A program made the position numbers and the translations under genes. A stretch of DNA of 64,000 nt from JANMDU01 sp043777675 (lineage in GTDB: Bacteria > Pseudomonadota > Gammaproteobacteria > Burkholderiales > Burkholderiaceae_C), in assembly GCA_043777675.1 (NCBI GenBank), contig JAYWHR010000047.1, positions 1-64,000 of the forward strand. Direction: 5' to 3'. Each line of letters opens with the position of its first letter. The stretch's first letter is position 1. Below, one piece after another: positions 17,719 to 25,593 of this stretch. The notes under the pieces are model-generated. The model did not search any database, was not told where the DNA came from, and saw only the letters and a program-made list of their open reading frames with translations.

Positions 17719-18555
17719 CTAGGCCAGCGAATACAGCATCATGCCTAGTGGCAAGGTCGGCAAAAGCGCATCGACGCGATCCAGTACACCTCCATGCCCC
17801 GGTAGCAAATTGCTTGAATCCTTCATGCCTGCGCTGCGCTTGACAAGCGACTCGACCAAATCACCTGCCACACTGAGTGTCACCATCAGTGCAGTGGCCA
17901 GTATCAACAACAGCCAGCCACGGCCTTGCAGCAGCATTTGGTAAAGCGACGCTGAATCCATCCACTGTGCCCGCCAGTTTGCCCACACCAGCGCCAGCAA
18001 CATGCAGGCTGCGAAGCCGCCATACACACCTTCCCAGGTCTTGCCCGGGCTGATGCTGGGTGCAAGCTTTCTCCGGCCAAAGCGACGCCCAGAAAAATAA
18101 GCCCCGATATCAGCCACCCATACCATCAACAGCAACGAAAGCAGAAAATTTACACCAATCGCCTTGGCTTGAGCTACTGCCAGCCAAGCCGCAGCCAACG
18201 CCAGCAAACCGCCTATGACGCGCAGCCAACGCGGTACATCCTGCCAGCGGCTCACGCCGCGTTGAATCAGCCACGCAGCCACAAGAACCCACAATGATCC
18301 GACCATCAGCCAGAGCATCGGCGTTTTCATCGTGTGCAAGCCGAACTTCCAAGCCAGCGCGCAAAGCACCAGCCCATCCAATGCCATCAACCACGATGCT
18401 TTTTTGGTGTAACCGTTCAGTTGCCCCCATTCCCAGCACGCCAGCACAATCAGCACCAAGCTGACACCCATTAGCCACTCGGGCTGTTTGGCAAACAGGG
18501 CGGGTATCAAAATAACCAGCAGGGCAATAGCGGTGATGATGCGTTGCTTGAGCAT
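17719..18555 (-). CDS. cdsA: Phosphatidate cytidylyltransferase
   Basis: The 278-residue polytopic membrane enzyme makes CDP-diacylglycerol from CTP and phosphatidic acid for all phospholipids. Seven to eight membrane segments are visible from residue 5 on. The family signature lies near residues 240-268 (SLVKRSAGMKDSSNLLPGHG, then GVLDRVDAL). It follows uppS by 21 bases and precedes dxr by eight. Confidence 0.95.
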   Translation of the reverse strand: MLKQRIITAIALLVILIPALFAKQPEWLMGVSLVLIVLACWEWGQLNGYTKKASWLMALDGLVLCALAWKFGLHTMKTPMLWLMVGSLWVLVAAWLIQRGVSRWQDVPRWLRVIGGLLALAAAWLAVAQAKAIGVNFLLSLLLMVWVADIGAYFSGRRFGRRKLAPSISPGKTWEGVYGGFAACMLLALVWANWRAQWMDSASLYQMLLQGRGWLLLILATALMVTLSVAGDLVESLVKRSAGMKDSSNLLPGHGGVLDRVDALLPTLPLGMMLYSLA

Positions 18556-18576
18556 AGTTACTTTAGGCTATGCGCT

Positions 18577-19287
18577 TTATGCAGCAACTGCCACTTGCGC
18601 GACTTGTTCTGACGTTTTGCCAAAACGGCGCTCGCGCTTTGCGAAAGAGAGCAATGCGGCATCCAGAGCGGTTTCATCAAAATCTGGCCATAGCTTGTCA
18701 CTGAAAACCAGTTCGCTGTAGGCACATTGCCACAACAAGAAATTGCTGATGCGGCATTCACCGCCCGTGCGGATCAACAGATCAGGATCGCCGACGTGAG
18801 CGGTACACATTTCTGCGCCTAGAGCCTCCTCAGAGATCGTTTGCCCACGAGCCACCAATTTTTGAGCGGCCTGCACGATATCCCATCGCCCACCGTAGTT
18901 AAAGCAAACATTCAGCGTAATTTTTTTGTTAATCGCTGTGAGTTGTTCGGCCTGAGCAAAACCAGCGCTCACGCGCTCCGAAACACGCGAGCGATCACCC
19001 ACAAAACATATGCGCACGCCGCTTTCATGCAAAGGCTTGACTTCGCCTGCCAGCGCTGCCAGCAGCAGATTCATCAAGCCAGAGACTTCATCTTGTGGGC
19101 GATTCCAATTCTCTGATGAAAACGCAAAAACCGTTAGCACCTTAATGCCGCGATCTGCGCAAGCTCTCACGCATTGACGCAAGGCTTCCACGCCTTGCCT
19201 ATGGCCAGCCACACGTGGCAAATAGCGCTGATTGGCCCAGCGCCCATTGCCATCCATAACGATAGCAATGTGGTGTGGCTTGGTCAT
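18577..19287 (-). CDS. uppS: Undecaprenyl diphosphate synthase
   Basis: A cis-prenyltransferase of about 236 residues that builds the C55 lipid carrier for peptidoglycan and O-antigen. The substrate loop HHIAIVMDGNGRWA is intact, as are FAFSSENWNRP and the C-terminal RTGGECRISNFLLWQ with YSELVF. MTKPHH at 19287 was taken as start; a GTG-type extension of four residues is possible. An interspersed repeat copy (19291-19341) fills most of the gap to frr and abuts the start region. Confidence 0.95.
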   Translation of the reverse strand: MTKPHHIAIVMDGNGRWANQRYLPRVAGHRQGVEALRQCVRACADRGIKVLTVFAFSSENWNRPQDEVSGLMNLLLAALAGEVKPLHESGVRICFVGDRSRVSERVSAGFAQAEQLTAINKKITLNVCFNYGGRWDIVQAAQKLVARGQTISEEALGAEMCTAHVGDPDLLIRTGGECRISNFLLWQCAYSELVFSDKLWPDFDETALDAALLSFAKRERRFGKTSEQVAQVAVAA

Positions 19288-19290
19288 AAA

Positions 19291-19341
19291 TGCTACCAAA
19301 ATAAGAGCGCTCTGTGCTGATTCTATGCCGGCGTAGTGATG
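19291..19341 (+). repeat. Interspersed ATGCCGGC repeat between frr and uppS
   Basis: TGCTACCAAAATAAGAGC, CTCTGTGC and TTCTATGCCGGC. Lies directly upstream of the uppS start within the operon. Confidence 0.7.
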
Positions 19342-19362
19342 GGGAAGGCTTTAATTTTCGCT

Positions 19363-19923
19363 TTAAATAGCCAAAATTTCTTTTTCTTTGTCTGCCACCA
19401 GACGATCCACCTCAGCGATGAATTTATCGGTGGTTTTTTGCGTTTCGGTGTCCGAGCGCTTTTGTTCGTCTTCCGAGGCGAGCTTATCTTTCACGAGTTT
19501 TTTGACACCTTCAATCGCATCGCGGCGCAGATTGCGAACGGCAATTTTTGAGGCCTCGCCATCATTGCGCACGAGTTTGGTCATTTCCTTTCGGCGCTCT
19601 TCGCTCATCGCGGGCATCGGCACACGGATCAAGTCGCCCATAGAAACGGGATTGACACCGAGATCGCTGTCACGAATGGCTTTCTCCACCTTCGCGCCTA
19701 AGCCTTTTTCCCAAGGCTGCACGCTGATTGTGCGGTTGTCTAACAAAGTAATATTGGCAACTTGATTGAGCGGCGTCGGATTACCGTAGTAATCGACCAT
19801 GATCCCATCCAAAATCGCCGGATTGGCGCGACCGGTACGGATTTTTCCAAGATTGTTCTTTAGCGCGTCCAATGACTGCGCCATTTTGGTTTCAATATTT
19901 TTCTTGATGTCTGCAATGCTCAT
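19363..19923 (-). CDS. frr: Ribosome recycling factor
   Basis: A 186-residue protein of standard length which, with EF-G, splits post-termination ribosomes. Start MSIADIKKNIETKMAQSLDAL, the KIRTGRANPAILDGI segment and the C-terminal long helices match the family. It lies between pyrH and uppS, the common bacterial order. Confidence 0.97.
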   Translation of the reverse strand: MSIADIKKNIETKMAQSLDALKNNLGKIRTGRANPAILDGIMVDYYGNPTPLNQVANITLLDNRTISVQPWEKGLGAKVEKAIRDSDLGVNPVSMGDLIRVPMPAMSEERRKEMTKLVRNDGEASKIAVRNLRRDAIEGVKKLVKDKLASEDEQKRSDTETQKTTDKFIAEVDRLVADKEKEILAI

Positions 19924-19971
19924 GATCGTTCCTTCAACTGTTGCTGCGTTCTTTCAATAACAACCTAAACT

Positions 19972-20688
19972 TTAAACGTGAACCAGTGTTCCTTCATCTT
20001 CGCCCAAAACCACACGCTTCAAACCGCCAGCCTTAAAAATAGAGAATACTTTGATTGGCAGCTTCTGATCGCGACACAGTGCAAAAGCGGCTGCGTCCAT
20101 AACACCCAGATTTTGCCGCATTGCGTCATCAAAGCTGAGCTTGGTGTAGCGCGTCGCATTTGGGTCTTTTTTCGGATCAGCGCTATATACACCGTCGACC
20201 TTGGTGGCCTTCAAAACAATCTCTGCGCCGATTTCTGCACCGCGCAAAGCTGCCGCGGTATCGGTGGTGAAAAACGGATTGCCCGTGCCAGCTGCAAACA
20301 CCACCACTTTGCCCTCCTCTAGATACTGCAAAGCCTTGGGGCGCACATACGGCTCGACCACTTGATCGATATTGATCGCGCTCATCACACGCGCCACCAT
20401 ACCTGCATGATTCATCGTATCGGCCAGCGCCAACGCATTCATCACCGTGGCCAGCATACCCATGTAATCGGCGGTAGCGCGATCCATGCCCACTGAACCG
20501 CCGGCCACACCACGAAAGATATTACCGCCACCGATCACAACCGCCACTTGCACACCCATTTCGGTGATTTCTTTGATCTCTTCCACCATGCGCACAATCG
20601 TGGCCCGGTTAATACCAAAAGCATCGTCACCCATTAACGCTTCGCCTGAGAGTTTGAGCAAAATACGTCTGTAGACGGGTGCGGTCAT
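19972..20688 (-). CDS. pyrH: Uridylate kinase
   Basis: A 238-residue amino-acid-kinase-fold UMP kinase that makes UDP. RRILLKLSGEALMGDDAFGI at the start, VVIGGGNIFRG, and GTGNPFFTTDTAAALRG are the phosphate- and UMP-binding segments. It is separated from tsf by a terminator hairpin, so it may have its own promoter as well as read-through from rpsB-tsf. Confidence 0.97.
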   Translation of the reverse strand: MTAPVYRRILLKLSGEALMGDDAFGINRATIVRMVEEIKEITEMGVQVAVVIGGGNIFRGVAGGSVGMDRATADYMGMLATVMNALALADTMNHAGMVARVMSAINIDQVVEPYVRPKALQYLEEGKVVVFAAGTGNPFFTTDTAAALRGAEIGAEIVLKATKVDGVYSADPKKDPNATRYTKLSFDDAMRQNLGVMDAAAFALCRDQKLPIKVFSIFKAGGLKRVVLGEDEGTLVHV

Positions 20689-20742
20689 GGGCTGGGTTCC
20701 TTAGAATAGTTAAACCCTCTGATTATCGGTGAATTGGCCATG

Positions 20743-20771
20743 AAAAAAGCGGCTCAAGAGCCGCTTTTTTT
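20743..20771 (-). terminator. Rho-independent terminator after tsf
   Basis: AAAGCGGCTC and GAGCCGCTTT form an almost loopless stem flanked by A and T runs, so it can work in both directions. It lies 60 bases past the tsf stop, between tsf and pyrH. Confidence 0.85.
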
Positions 20772-20830
20772 GGTGGGTCTTTTTGTTGATCTGACAGGCT
20801 TAAGCCGCTAGATCAAGCACCCAAATCAAC

Positions 20831-21751
20831 TTACCCTTTTGCAGCCGCCACTTGCGCAGCCACTTCAGCAGCAAAATCGTCCACCTTCTTCTCAATACCC
20901 TCACCCACCACATACAGCGTAAAGCTCTTGAGCGTGGTGTTGGCAGCTTTGAGATAGGCGCCAACGGTTTGCTTGCCGTCTGACGCTTTCACAAACACTT
21001 GGTCGAGCAAGCTGACTTCTTTAAGGTACTTTTGCACCGAGCCGTCAATACGCTTGGCTACGATTTCAGCGGTTTGGGCAGGCTTGCCGGCGGCTTCCAA
21101 TTCTTTACGAGCTTCTTCTGCTTTGCCAACAGCCACAGCGCGCTCTTTTTCGATCAATTCAGCTGGCACATCAGCGCTAGATAAAGAAACGGGCTTCATC
21201 GCAGCGATATGCATCGCCACATCGCGCGCAACAGTTTCGTCGCCATCAAACTCTACGGCCACACCAATGCGCGTGCCGTGCAGATACGTGGCCACTTTTG
21301 AGCCCGACGCAAAGCGCTTGAAGCGGCGAAAGCTCATGTTCTCGCCGATCTTGCCGACGAGACCTTTTCGCACGTCTTCCAGCGTAGGGCCAAAGCCGTC
21401 CAAGCTGAAAGCAGTGGCGCTGAGCGCGGCCACATCGGCTGGGTTAGCAGTAGCGACTGCTTTGGCAGCCGCATTGCACAAGGCCAAGAAGCTATCGTTT
21501 TTCGTGACGAAATCAGTCTCGCAGTTGATCTCGATCATGCCGGCATGGTTACCATCAACAAATGCCGTCACCACGCCTTCGGCGGTGATGCGGCTTGCCG
21601 CTTTACCCGCTTTGTTGCCGAGCTTGACGCGCAAAATTTCTTCAGCCTTCTCCATATCGCCACCGGCTTCCGTCAGCGCTTTTTTACACTCCATCATCGG
21701 GGCGTCCGTCTTGCCGCGCAATTGCGCAACCATGCTTGCTGTGATTGTCAT
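20831..21751 (-). CDS. tsf: Elongation factor Ts
   Basis: The 306-residue nucleotide exchange factor for EF-Tu. The N-terminal UBA-like domain (VAQLRGKTDAPMMECKKAL) and the core ETDFVTKND motif near residue 77 are diagnostic. It follows rpsB, with an attenuator-type hairpin between them. Confidence 0.97.
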   Translation of the reverse strand: MTITASMVAQLRGKTDAPMMECKKALTEAGGDMEKAEEILRVKLGNKAGKAASRITAEGVVTAFVDGNHAGMIEINCETDFVTKNDSFLALCNAAAKAVATANPADVAALSATAFSLDGFGPTLEDVRKGLVGKIGENMSFRRFKRFASGSKVATYLHGTRIGVAVEFDGDETVARDVAMHIAAMKPVSLSSADVPAELIEKERAVAVGKAEEARKELEAAGKPAQTAEIVAKRIDGSVQKYLKEVSLLDQVFVKASDGKQTVGAYLKAANTTLKSFTLYVVGEGIEKKVDDFAAEVAAQVAAAKG

Positions 21752-21773
21752 GTGTATTCCTTCAATTTGAATT

Positions 21774-21802
21774 CAAAAAAAGGGGCTACGCGAGCCCCTT
21801 TG
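21774..21802 (-). terminator. Terminator/attenuator between rpsB and tsf
   Basis: On the minus strand AAGGGGCTCGCGTAGCCCCT is followed by a run of seven T. It should reduce transcription into tsf relative to rpsB. Confidence 0.85.
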
Positions 21803-21818
21803 AGAGGACAGCCCGCAA

Positions 21819-22571
21819 TTAAGCAGCTTGGCCTTCTGAGACTTCTACGAATTCGTCGTTGCCGCCTTGCACAGCCTTGACGACTTCTTGCACGGCATTC
21901 GCACGGCCTTCGAGGATGGCATCGGCCACACCGCGAGCGTAGAGCAACACAGCTTTGGCCGAGTCATCGTTACCCGGGATCACGTAATCAATGCCTTCAG
22001 GTGAGTGGTTCGAATCGACCACGCCGATGATGGGGATGCCGAGTTTGCGTGCCTCTTGCACAGCAATCTTGTGGTAACCGACGTCGATCAAAAAGATAGC
22101 GTCTGGCAAGCTTGGCATATCGGCGATGCCGCCAATGTCTTTTTCCAGTTTGATCATCTCGCGGGAGAAAGTCAGCTGCTCTTTTTTGGAGAGGGCATCG
22201 AGGCCCGTTTCTTGCTGAGCCTTCATGTCCTTGAGGCGCTTGAGCGAGCCTTTAACAGTTTTGAAGTTAGTTAGCATACCGCCGAGCCAGCGCTGATTCA
22301 CGAAGGACACGCCTGCACGGCCTGCTTCAGCGGCGACGATGTCACGCGCTGTACGCTTCGTGCCAACGATCAAAATATTGCCGCGATTGGCGGAGAGTTG
22401 ACGAACGAATTTCATCGCTTCCTCGTACATCGGGAGCGATTTTTCGAGGTTGATGATGTGGATTTTGTTACGGTGGCCGAAGATGAACGGTGCCATCTTG
22501 GGGTTCCAGAAACGGGTCTGGTGGCCGAAATGGACGCCTGCGTCCAGCATCTCGCGCATGGAAATTGCCAT
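21819..22571 (-). CDS. rpsB: 30S ribosomal protein S2
   Basis: A 250-residue ribosomal protein. MAISMREMLDAGVHFGHQTR, NPKMAPFIFGHRNKIHIINL and GIPIIGVVDSNHSPEGIDYV are the family signatures. The open frame continues 13 codons upstream, but MAISM at 22571 is preceded by AGGA at eight bases and matches homologues. It starts the long right-to-left housekeeping operon and is divergent from the amidase gene; the 156-base gap must hold both promoters. Confidence 0.98.
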   Translation of the reverse strand: MAISMREMLDAGVHFGHQTRFWNPKMAPFIFGHRNKIHIINLEKSLPMYEEAMKFVRQLSANRGNILIVGTKRTARDIVAAEAGRAGVSFVNQRWLGGMLTNFKTVKGSLKRLKDMKAQQETGLDALSKKEQLTFSREMIKLEKDIGGIADMPSLPDAIFLIDVGYHKIAVQEARKLGIPIIGVVDSNHSPEGIDYVIPGNDDSAKAVLLYARGVADAILEGRANAVQEVVKAVQGGNDEFVEVSEGQAA

Positions 22572-22727
22572 GATTTGATTCCTAAGGTTGGGTCTAAAAT
22601 CAGCTCGCATCGAGCAAAGAATTCACAAAAAATCTCTGTAAATTCAGTGCCCAACACCTTGGTTGAGCCGGTTTGCGAATATTTACTTACCTTGGCTACG
22701 CTAACGCAGCCTCAGCAGCAAAGCCCT

Positions 22728-24095
22728 ATGATTATAGCACCCGACACCCGCTTTTCGACAACTTTCCCTGACCTGCACGCGACCCGCGAGGCCTTGCGAT
22801 CAGGCCAAAGCACCGCTGCGGCGCAAATGCAGCGCAGCTTGGAAATCGCCCAATCCGAAGCCTGCGCGAATACGTTTCGCAGATTGAATCCGCAGGCTGT
22901 CGCTGATGCAGGAGCAGCTTCCCCGGATTTGCCACTGGCTGGCTTGGCCATTTCTGTGAAAGATTTGTTTGATGTGGCAGGAGAAGTCTCGGCCAGCGGC
23001 AGCAAGGTGATGGCTGACAACGCGCCGGCAGCGCAAGATGCCTTGGCTGTTGCGCGCCTCAAAGCTGCGGGTGGCGTGATCCTTGGCCGCACGCACATGG
23101 TGGAATTTGCATTCTCTGGCATAGGCGTGAATCCGCACTTTGGCACGCCGGTCAATCCACTGGCCTTAAAAGTTGATCCTGCCACGCCACGCATTCCGGG
23201 CGGCTCATCCAGCGGCGCAGCGGTGTCGGTTGCCAGTGGCGCGGCTTTTATCGGGTTAGGCTCAGACACAGGCGGCTCAATCCGAATTCCAGCGGCATTG
23301 TGCGGTTTGGTCGGCTTCAAACCGACGGCGAACACAGTGCCAACACAAGGCGCTGTGCCGCTGTCCCACACGCTCGATAGCATCGGCGCGCTCACACGCA
23401 GCGTGCGCGATGCGATTTTGGCCCACGAGATTCTGAGTAAACAACCCGTTACCTCCTCGGGCAAAGCTTTGAAAGATTGCCACTTCGCGGTGGCGCGGAG
23501 CAACATGCTAGATGCGCTCGATGTGGATGTTGCACGTAACTTTGAGGCGAGCTTGAAAGCAGTGAGAGATTCAGGCGCCAAGATCACGGAAATCGCATTG
23601 AGCGAAATCGCCGAGTTGGGCAGTATTCAATCGCGCGGCAGTTTTTCAGCGCCCGAACTTCAATCGTGGCTCATCCCCGCAGGCCTGTGGCCAGATCGAA
23701 AAGCAGAGTTTGACCCAAGAGCAGCAGCACGTATTGCGATGGCTGACATGATGAGCGCCACCGACTACGTACGCTTGCAGATGGCGCGACAGCAGTGGAT
23801 TGAGCGAGTGGGCATGGCTTTGCGAGACTTTGATGGCGTGCTCTCGCCGACCGTACCTCTGGTCGCCGCGGCTATTGCAGATGTCGCTCCCGGCGTTCGG
23901 CACGATGCTGAATTTTTCCGCGTCAATGCGCTGATGCTGCGCAACACCAGCGTGGTGAATTTGCTTGATGGCTGCGCGATCAGCCTGCCCAATCAGCCCG
24001 AAGGTGGCTTGCCCACCGGGCTCATGCTTTGGCATGGCGCGGGCTTGGATCATGCTGTGCTGAAAATCGCAGCTCAAATTGAGCGAATCATCTAA
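22728..24095 (+). CDS. Amidase-signature family amidohydrolase
   Basis: A 455-residue enzyme of the amidase signature family, which hydrolyses amides with a Ser-cisSer-Lys triad. The Lys is in LAISVKDLFDVAG, the cis-Ser in GGSSSGAAVSVASG and the nucleophile Ser in GSDTGGSIRIPAAL. There is no partner for a GatCAB complex nearby and the C-terminus matches stand-alone amidases, so substrate is unknown. The frame is open far upstream across rpsB; the ATG at 22728 (MIIAPDTRF) fits the family best, though no clear Shine-Dalgarno is seen. Confidence 0.9.
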   Translation: MIIAPDTRFSTTFPDLHATREALRSGQSTAAAQMQRSLEIAQSEACANTFRRLNPQAVADAGAASPDLPLAGLAISVKDLFDVAGEVSASGSKVMADNAPAAQDALAVARLKAAGGVILGRTHMVEFAFSGIGVNPHFGTPVNPLALKVDPATPRIPGGSSSGAAVSVASGAAFIGLGSDTGGSIRIPAALCGLVGFKPTANTVPTQGAVPLSHTLDSIGALTRSVRDAILAHEILSKQPVTSSGKALKDCHFAVARSNMLDALDVDVARNFEASLKAVRDSGAKITEIALSEIAELGSIQSRGSFSAPELQSWLIPAGLWPDRKAEFDPRAAARIAMADMMSATDYVRLQMARQQWIERVGMALRDFDGVLSPTVPLVAAAIADVAPGVRHDAEFFRVNALMLRNTSVVNLLDGCAISLPNQPEGGLPTGLMLWHGAGLDHAVLKIAAQIERII

Positions 24096-24146
24096 ACTGA
24101 TGACTACCGTAGAGCGCTTCGGCTTTACAATACGACAATATTGTTC

Positions 24147-24196
24147 ACTATCTTTTTGATAGCTGCCCGCGCTTATTTTATGCCGGCAATCGGGCA
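24147..24196 (+). repeat. Interspersed ATGCCGGC repeat between amidase and dadA
   Basis: ACTATCTTTTTGATAGC, CCGCGC and TTTATGCCGGCAATCGGGCA followed by TTTTT. The CGGGCA arm pairs with TGCCCG, so this copy might also terminate transcription of the amidase gene. Confidence 0.8.
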
Positions 24197-24235
24197 TTTT
24201 TGCCTTAAATATTCACTTGAATCTGTTTGAAGTAC

Positions 24236-25561
24236 ATGAAAATTGCAGTCGTCGGCGCAGGCATTATTGGCATCACCACCGCCTATGAATTGGCGCGTGA
24301 TGGCCATGAAGTCACGGTGTATGAAAAGCGCGGTGCTGCGGCTGAGGAAAGTAGCTTTTCCAATGCCGGCGTGCTCTCGCCGGGCTATGTGACGCCTTGG
24401 GCTGCGCCAGGTATGCCGTGGAAAGTGATCAAGCAAATGGTCAGTTCGCATGCAGCATTTCGCTTGAATTTTCCTCTTCAAGGGGCGGATATTGCTTGGC
24501 TGTGGCACTTTTGGCGCGCTTGTGATCTGCCCGCCTACCAGCGCCACCGCGCCGCTTTGCAGCAATTGGCCTTTTATAGTCGCGGCCAACTACACGCCAT
24601 CACAGAGCGTCATAGCTTGGAATACGACCGCGCAGCGGGCTATTTGATTGCGCTGCGTACTGAAAAGGATCGCGCTTTTGCGCAACCTAGTTTGCAGATG
24701 CTACGTGACTTGAATGTGCCGTTTACCGAGCTCGATGAAGCCGGGGCACGCGAGATTGAGCCTGCGATCAATCAGGACACGCGCTTTGCTGGCGCAATCT
24801 ATCTGGCGCAGGATGAGGTGGCCAATTGCCGCCAATTCGCCCTATTGCTCAAAGATGAATGCCGCCGCCTCGGTGTCCAGTTTGAATTCAATACTTCAGT
24901 GCAAAAAGTGCAGATTGCCGGCGCAAAAGCTGCGCAAGGCGCTACTCTTTTAGTAGCGGATATTCAGCCCAGCTCGCAACTGTCTTCCTTGCTTCCAAGC
25001 ACCGCGCAAGCCTCGCAGGCTGCGCGCGAGATGAGCTTTGATGCGGTGGTGCTTTGCACTGGCGCGCAAGCTGCATCTTTGCTGTCGCAGCTGGGTGTGC
25101 ATTTGCCACTGCGCCCGGTGTATGGCTATTCGGTCAGCGCGCATGTGAAAGAACCGCTTAACGCACCTCGCTCTGGCTTGATGGATGAGCGTTACAAAGT
25201 AAGCATCACCCGATTGGGGCAGCGCGTGCGCGCGGCCGGCAGCGCCCAAGTGGGTGGGCACGCTGGCGAGATGAATCGCGCTGCGCTTCGCACGCTTTAT
25301 AAAGTGCTGCACGATTGGTTTCCCGGTGCAGCATTGATGAGCCAAGGCGTGCAGGAATGGCAAGGTGCTCGCCCCATGCTGGCCAATCGCCCCCCAGTGA
25401 TCGGCCGCGTTGCAAGCAACTCTCCGATTTGGCTCAATCTCGGCCACGGCTCTAGCGGCTGGGCGCTCTCCTGCGGAAGTGCGCGGCTCTTGGGCGATCA
25501 AATTGCTGGGCAAGACAGTGAAATCAACGCCTCACCTTACGCGCTTTTACAGGCAGCGTAG
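24236..25561 (+). CDS. dadA: D-amino acid dehydrogenase (DadA-type FAD oxidoreductase)
   Basis: A 441-residue FAD-dependent oxidoreductase that removes the amino group from D-amino acids and passes electrons to the quinone pool. The Rossmann motif is MKIAVVGAGIIGITTAYELA followed by YEKR; YVTPWAAPGMPWKV and the C-terminal GHGSSGWALSCGSARLL are typical of DadA. The protein contains an unusual Ala/Ser-rich stretch at about residues 225-265, of which the first part is an interspersed repeat copy (24913-24957). An ATG at 24236 was chosen over an upstream TTG. No alanine racemase is adjacent. Confidence 0.92.
   Translation: MKIAVVGAGIIGITTAYELARDGHEVTVYEKRGAAAEESSFSNAGVLSPGYVTPWAAPGMPWKVIKQMVSSHAAFRLNFPLQGADIAWLWHFWRACDLPAYQRHRAALQQLAFYSRGQLHAITERHSLEYDRAAGYLIALRTEKDRAFAQPSLQMLRDLNVPFTELDEAGAREIEPAINQDTRFAGAIYLAQDEVANCRQFALLLKDECRRLGVQFEFNTSVQKVQIAGAKAAQGATLLVADIQPSSQLSSLLPSTAQASQAAREMSFDAVVLCTGAQAASLLSQLGVHLPLRPVYGYSVSAHVKEPLNAPRSGLMDERYKVSITRLGQRVRAAGSAQVGGHAGEMNRAALRTLYKVLHDWFPGAALMSQGVQEWQGARPMLANRPPVIGRVASNSPIWLNLGHGSSGWALSCGSARLLGDQIAGQDSEINASPYALLQAA
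24913..24957 (-). repeat. Interspersed repeat copy in dadA
   Basis: On the minus strand GCTACTAAAAGAGTAGC, CTTGCGCA and GCGCCGGCAATC. In the dadA frame it encodes QIAGAKAAQGATLLVAD. Confidence 0.65.
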
Positions 25562-25593
25562 ATTGACGATCGCCTAGCGGCGCATAGTTCGCG

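Noticed and set aside
21990..22025. GGTTCGAATC-like stretch suggesting a tRNA T-arm
   Set aside because: It lies inside rpsB and no cloverleaf can be drawn around it.
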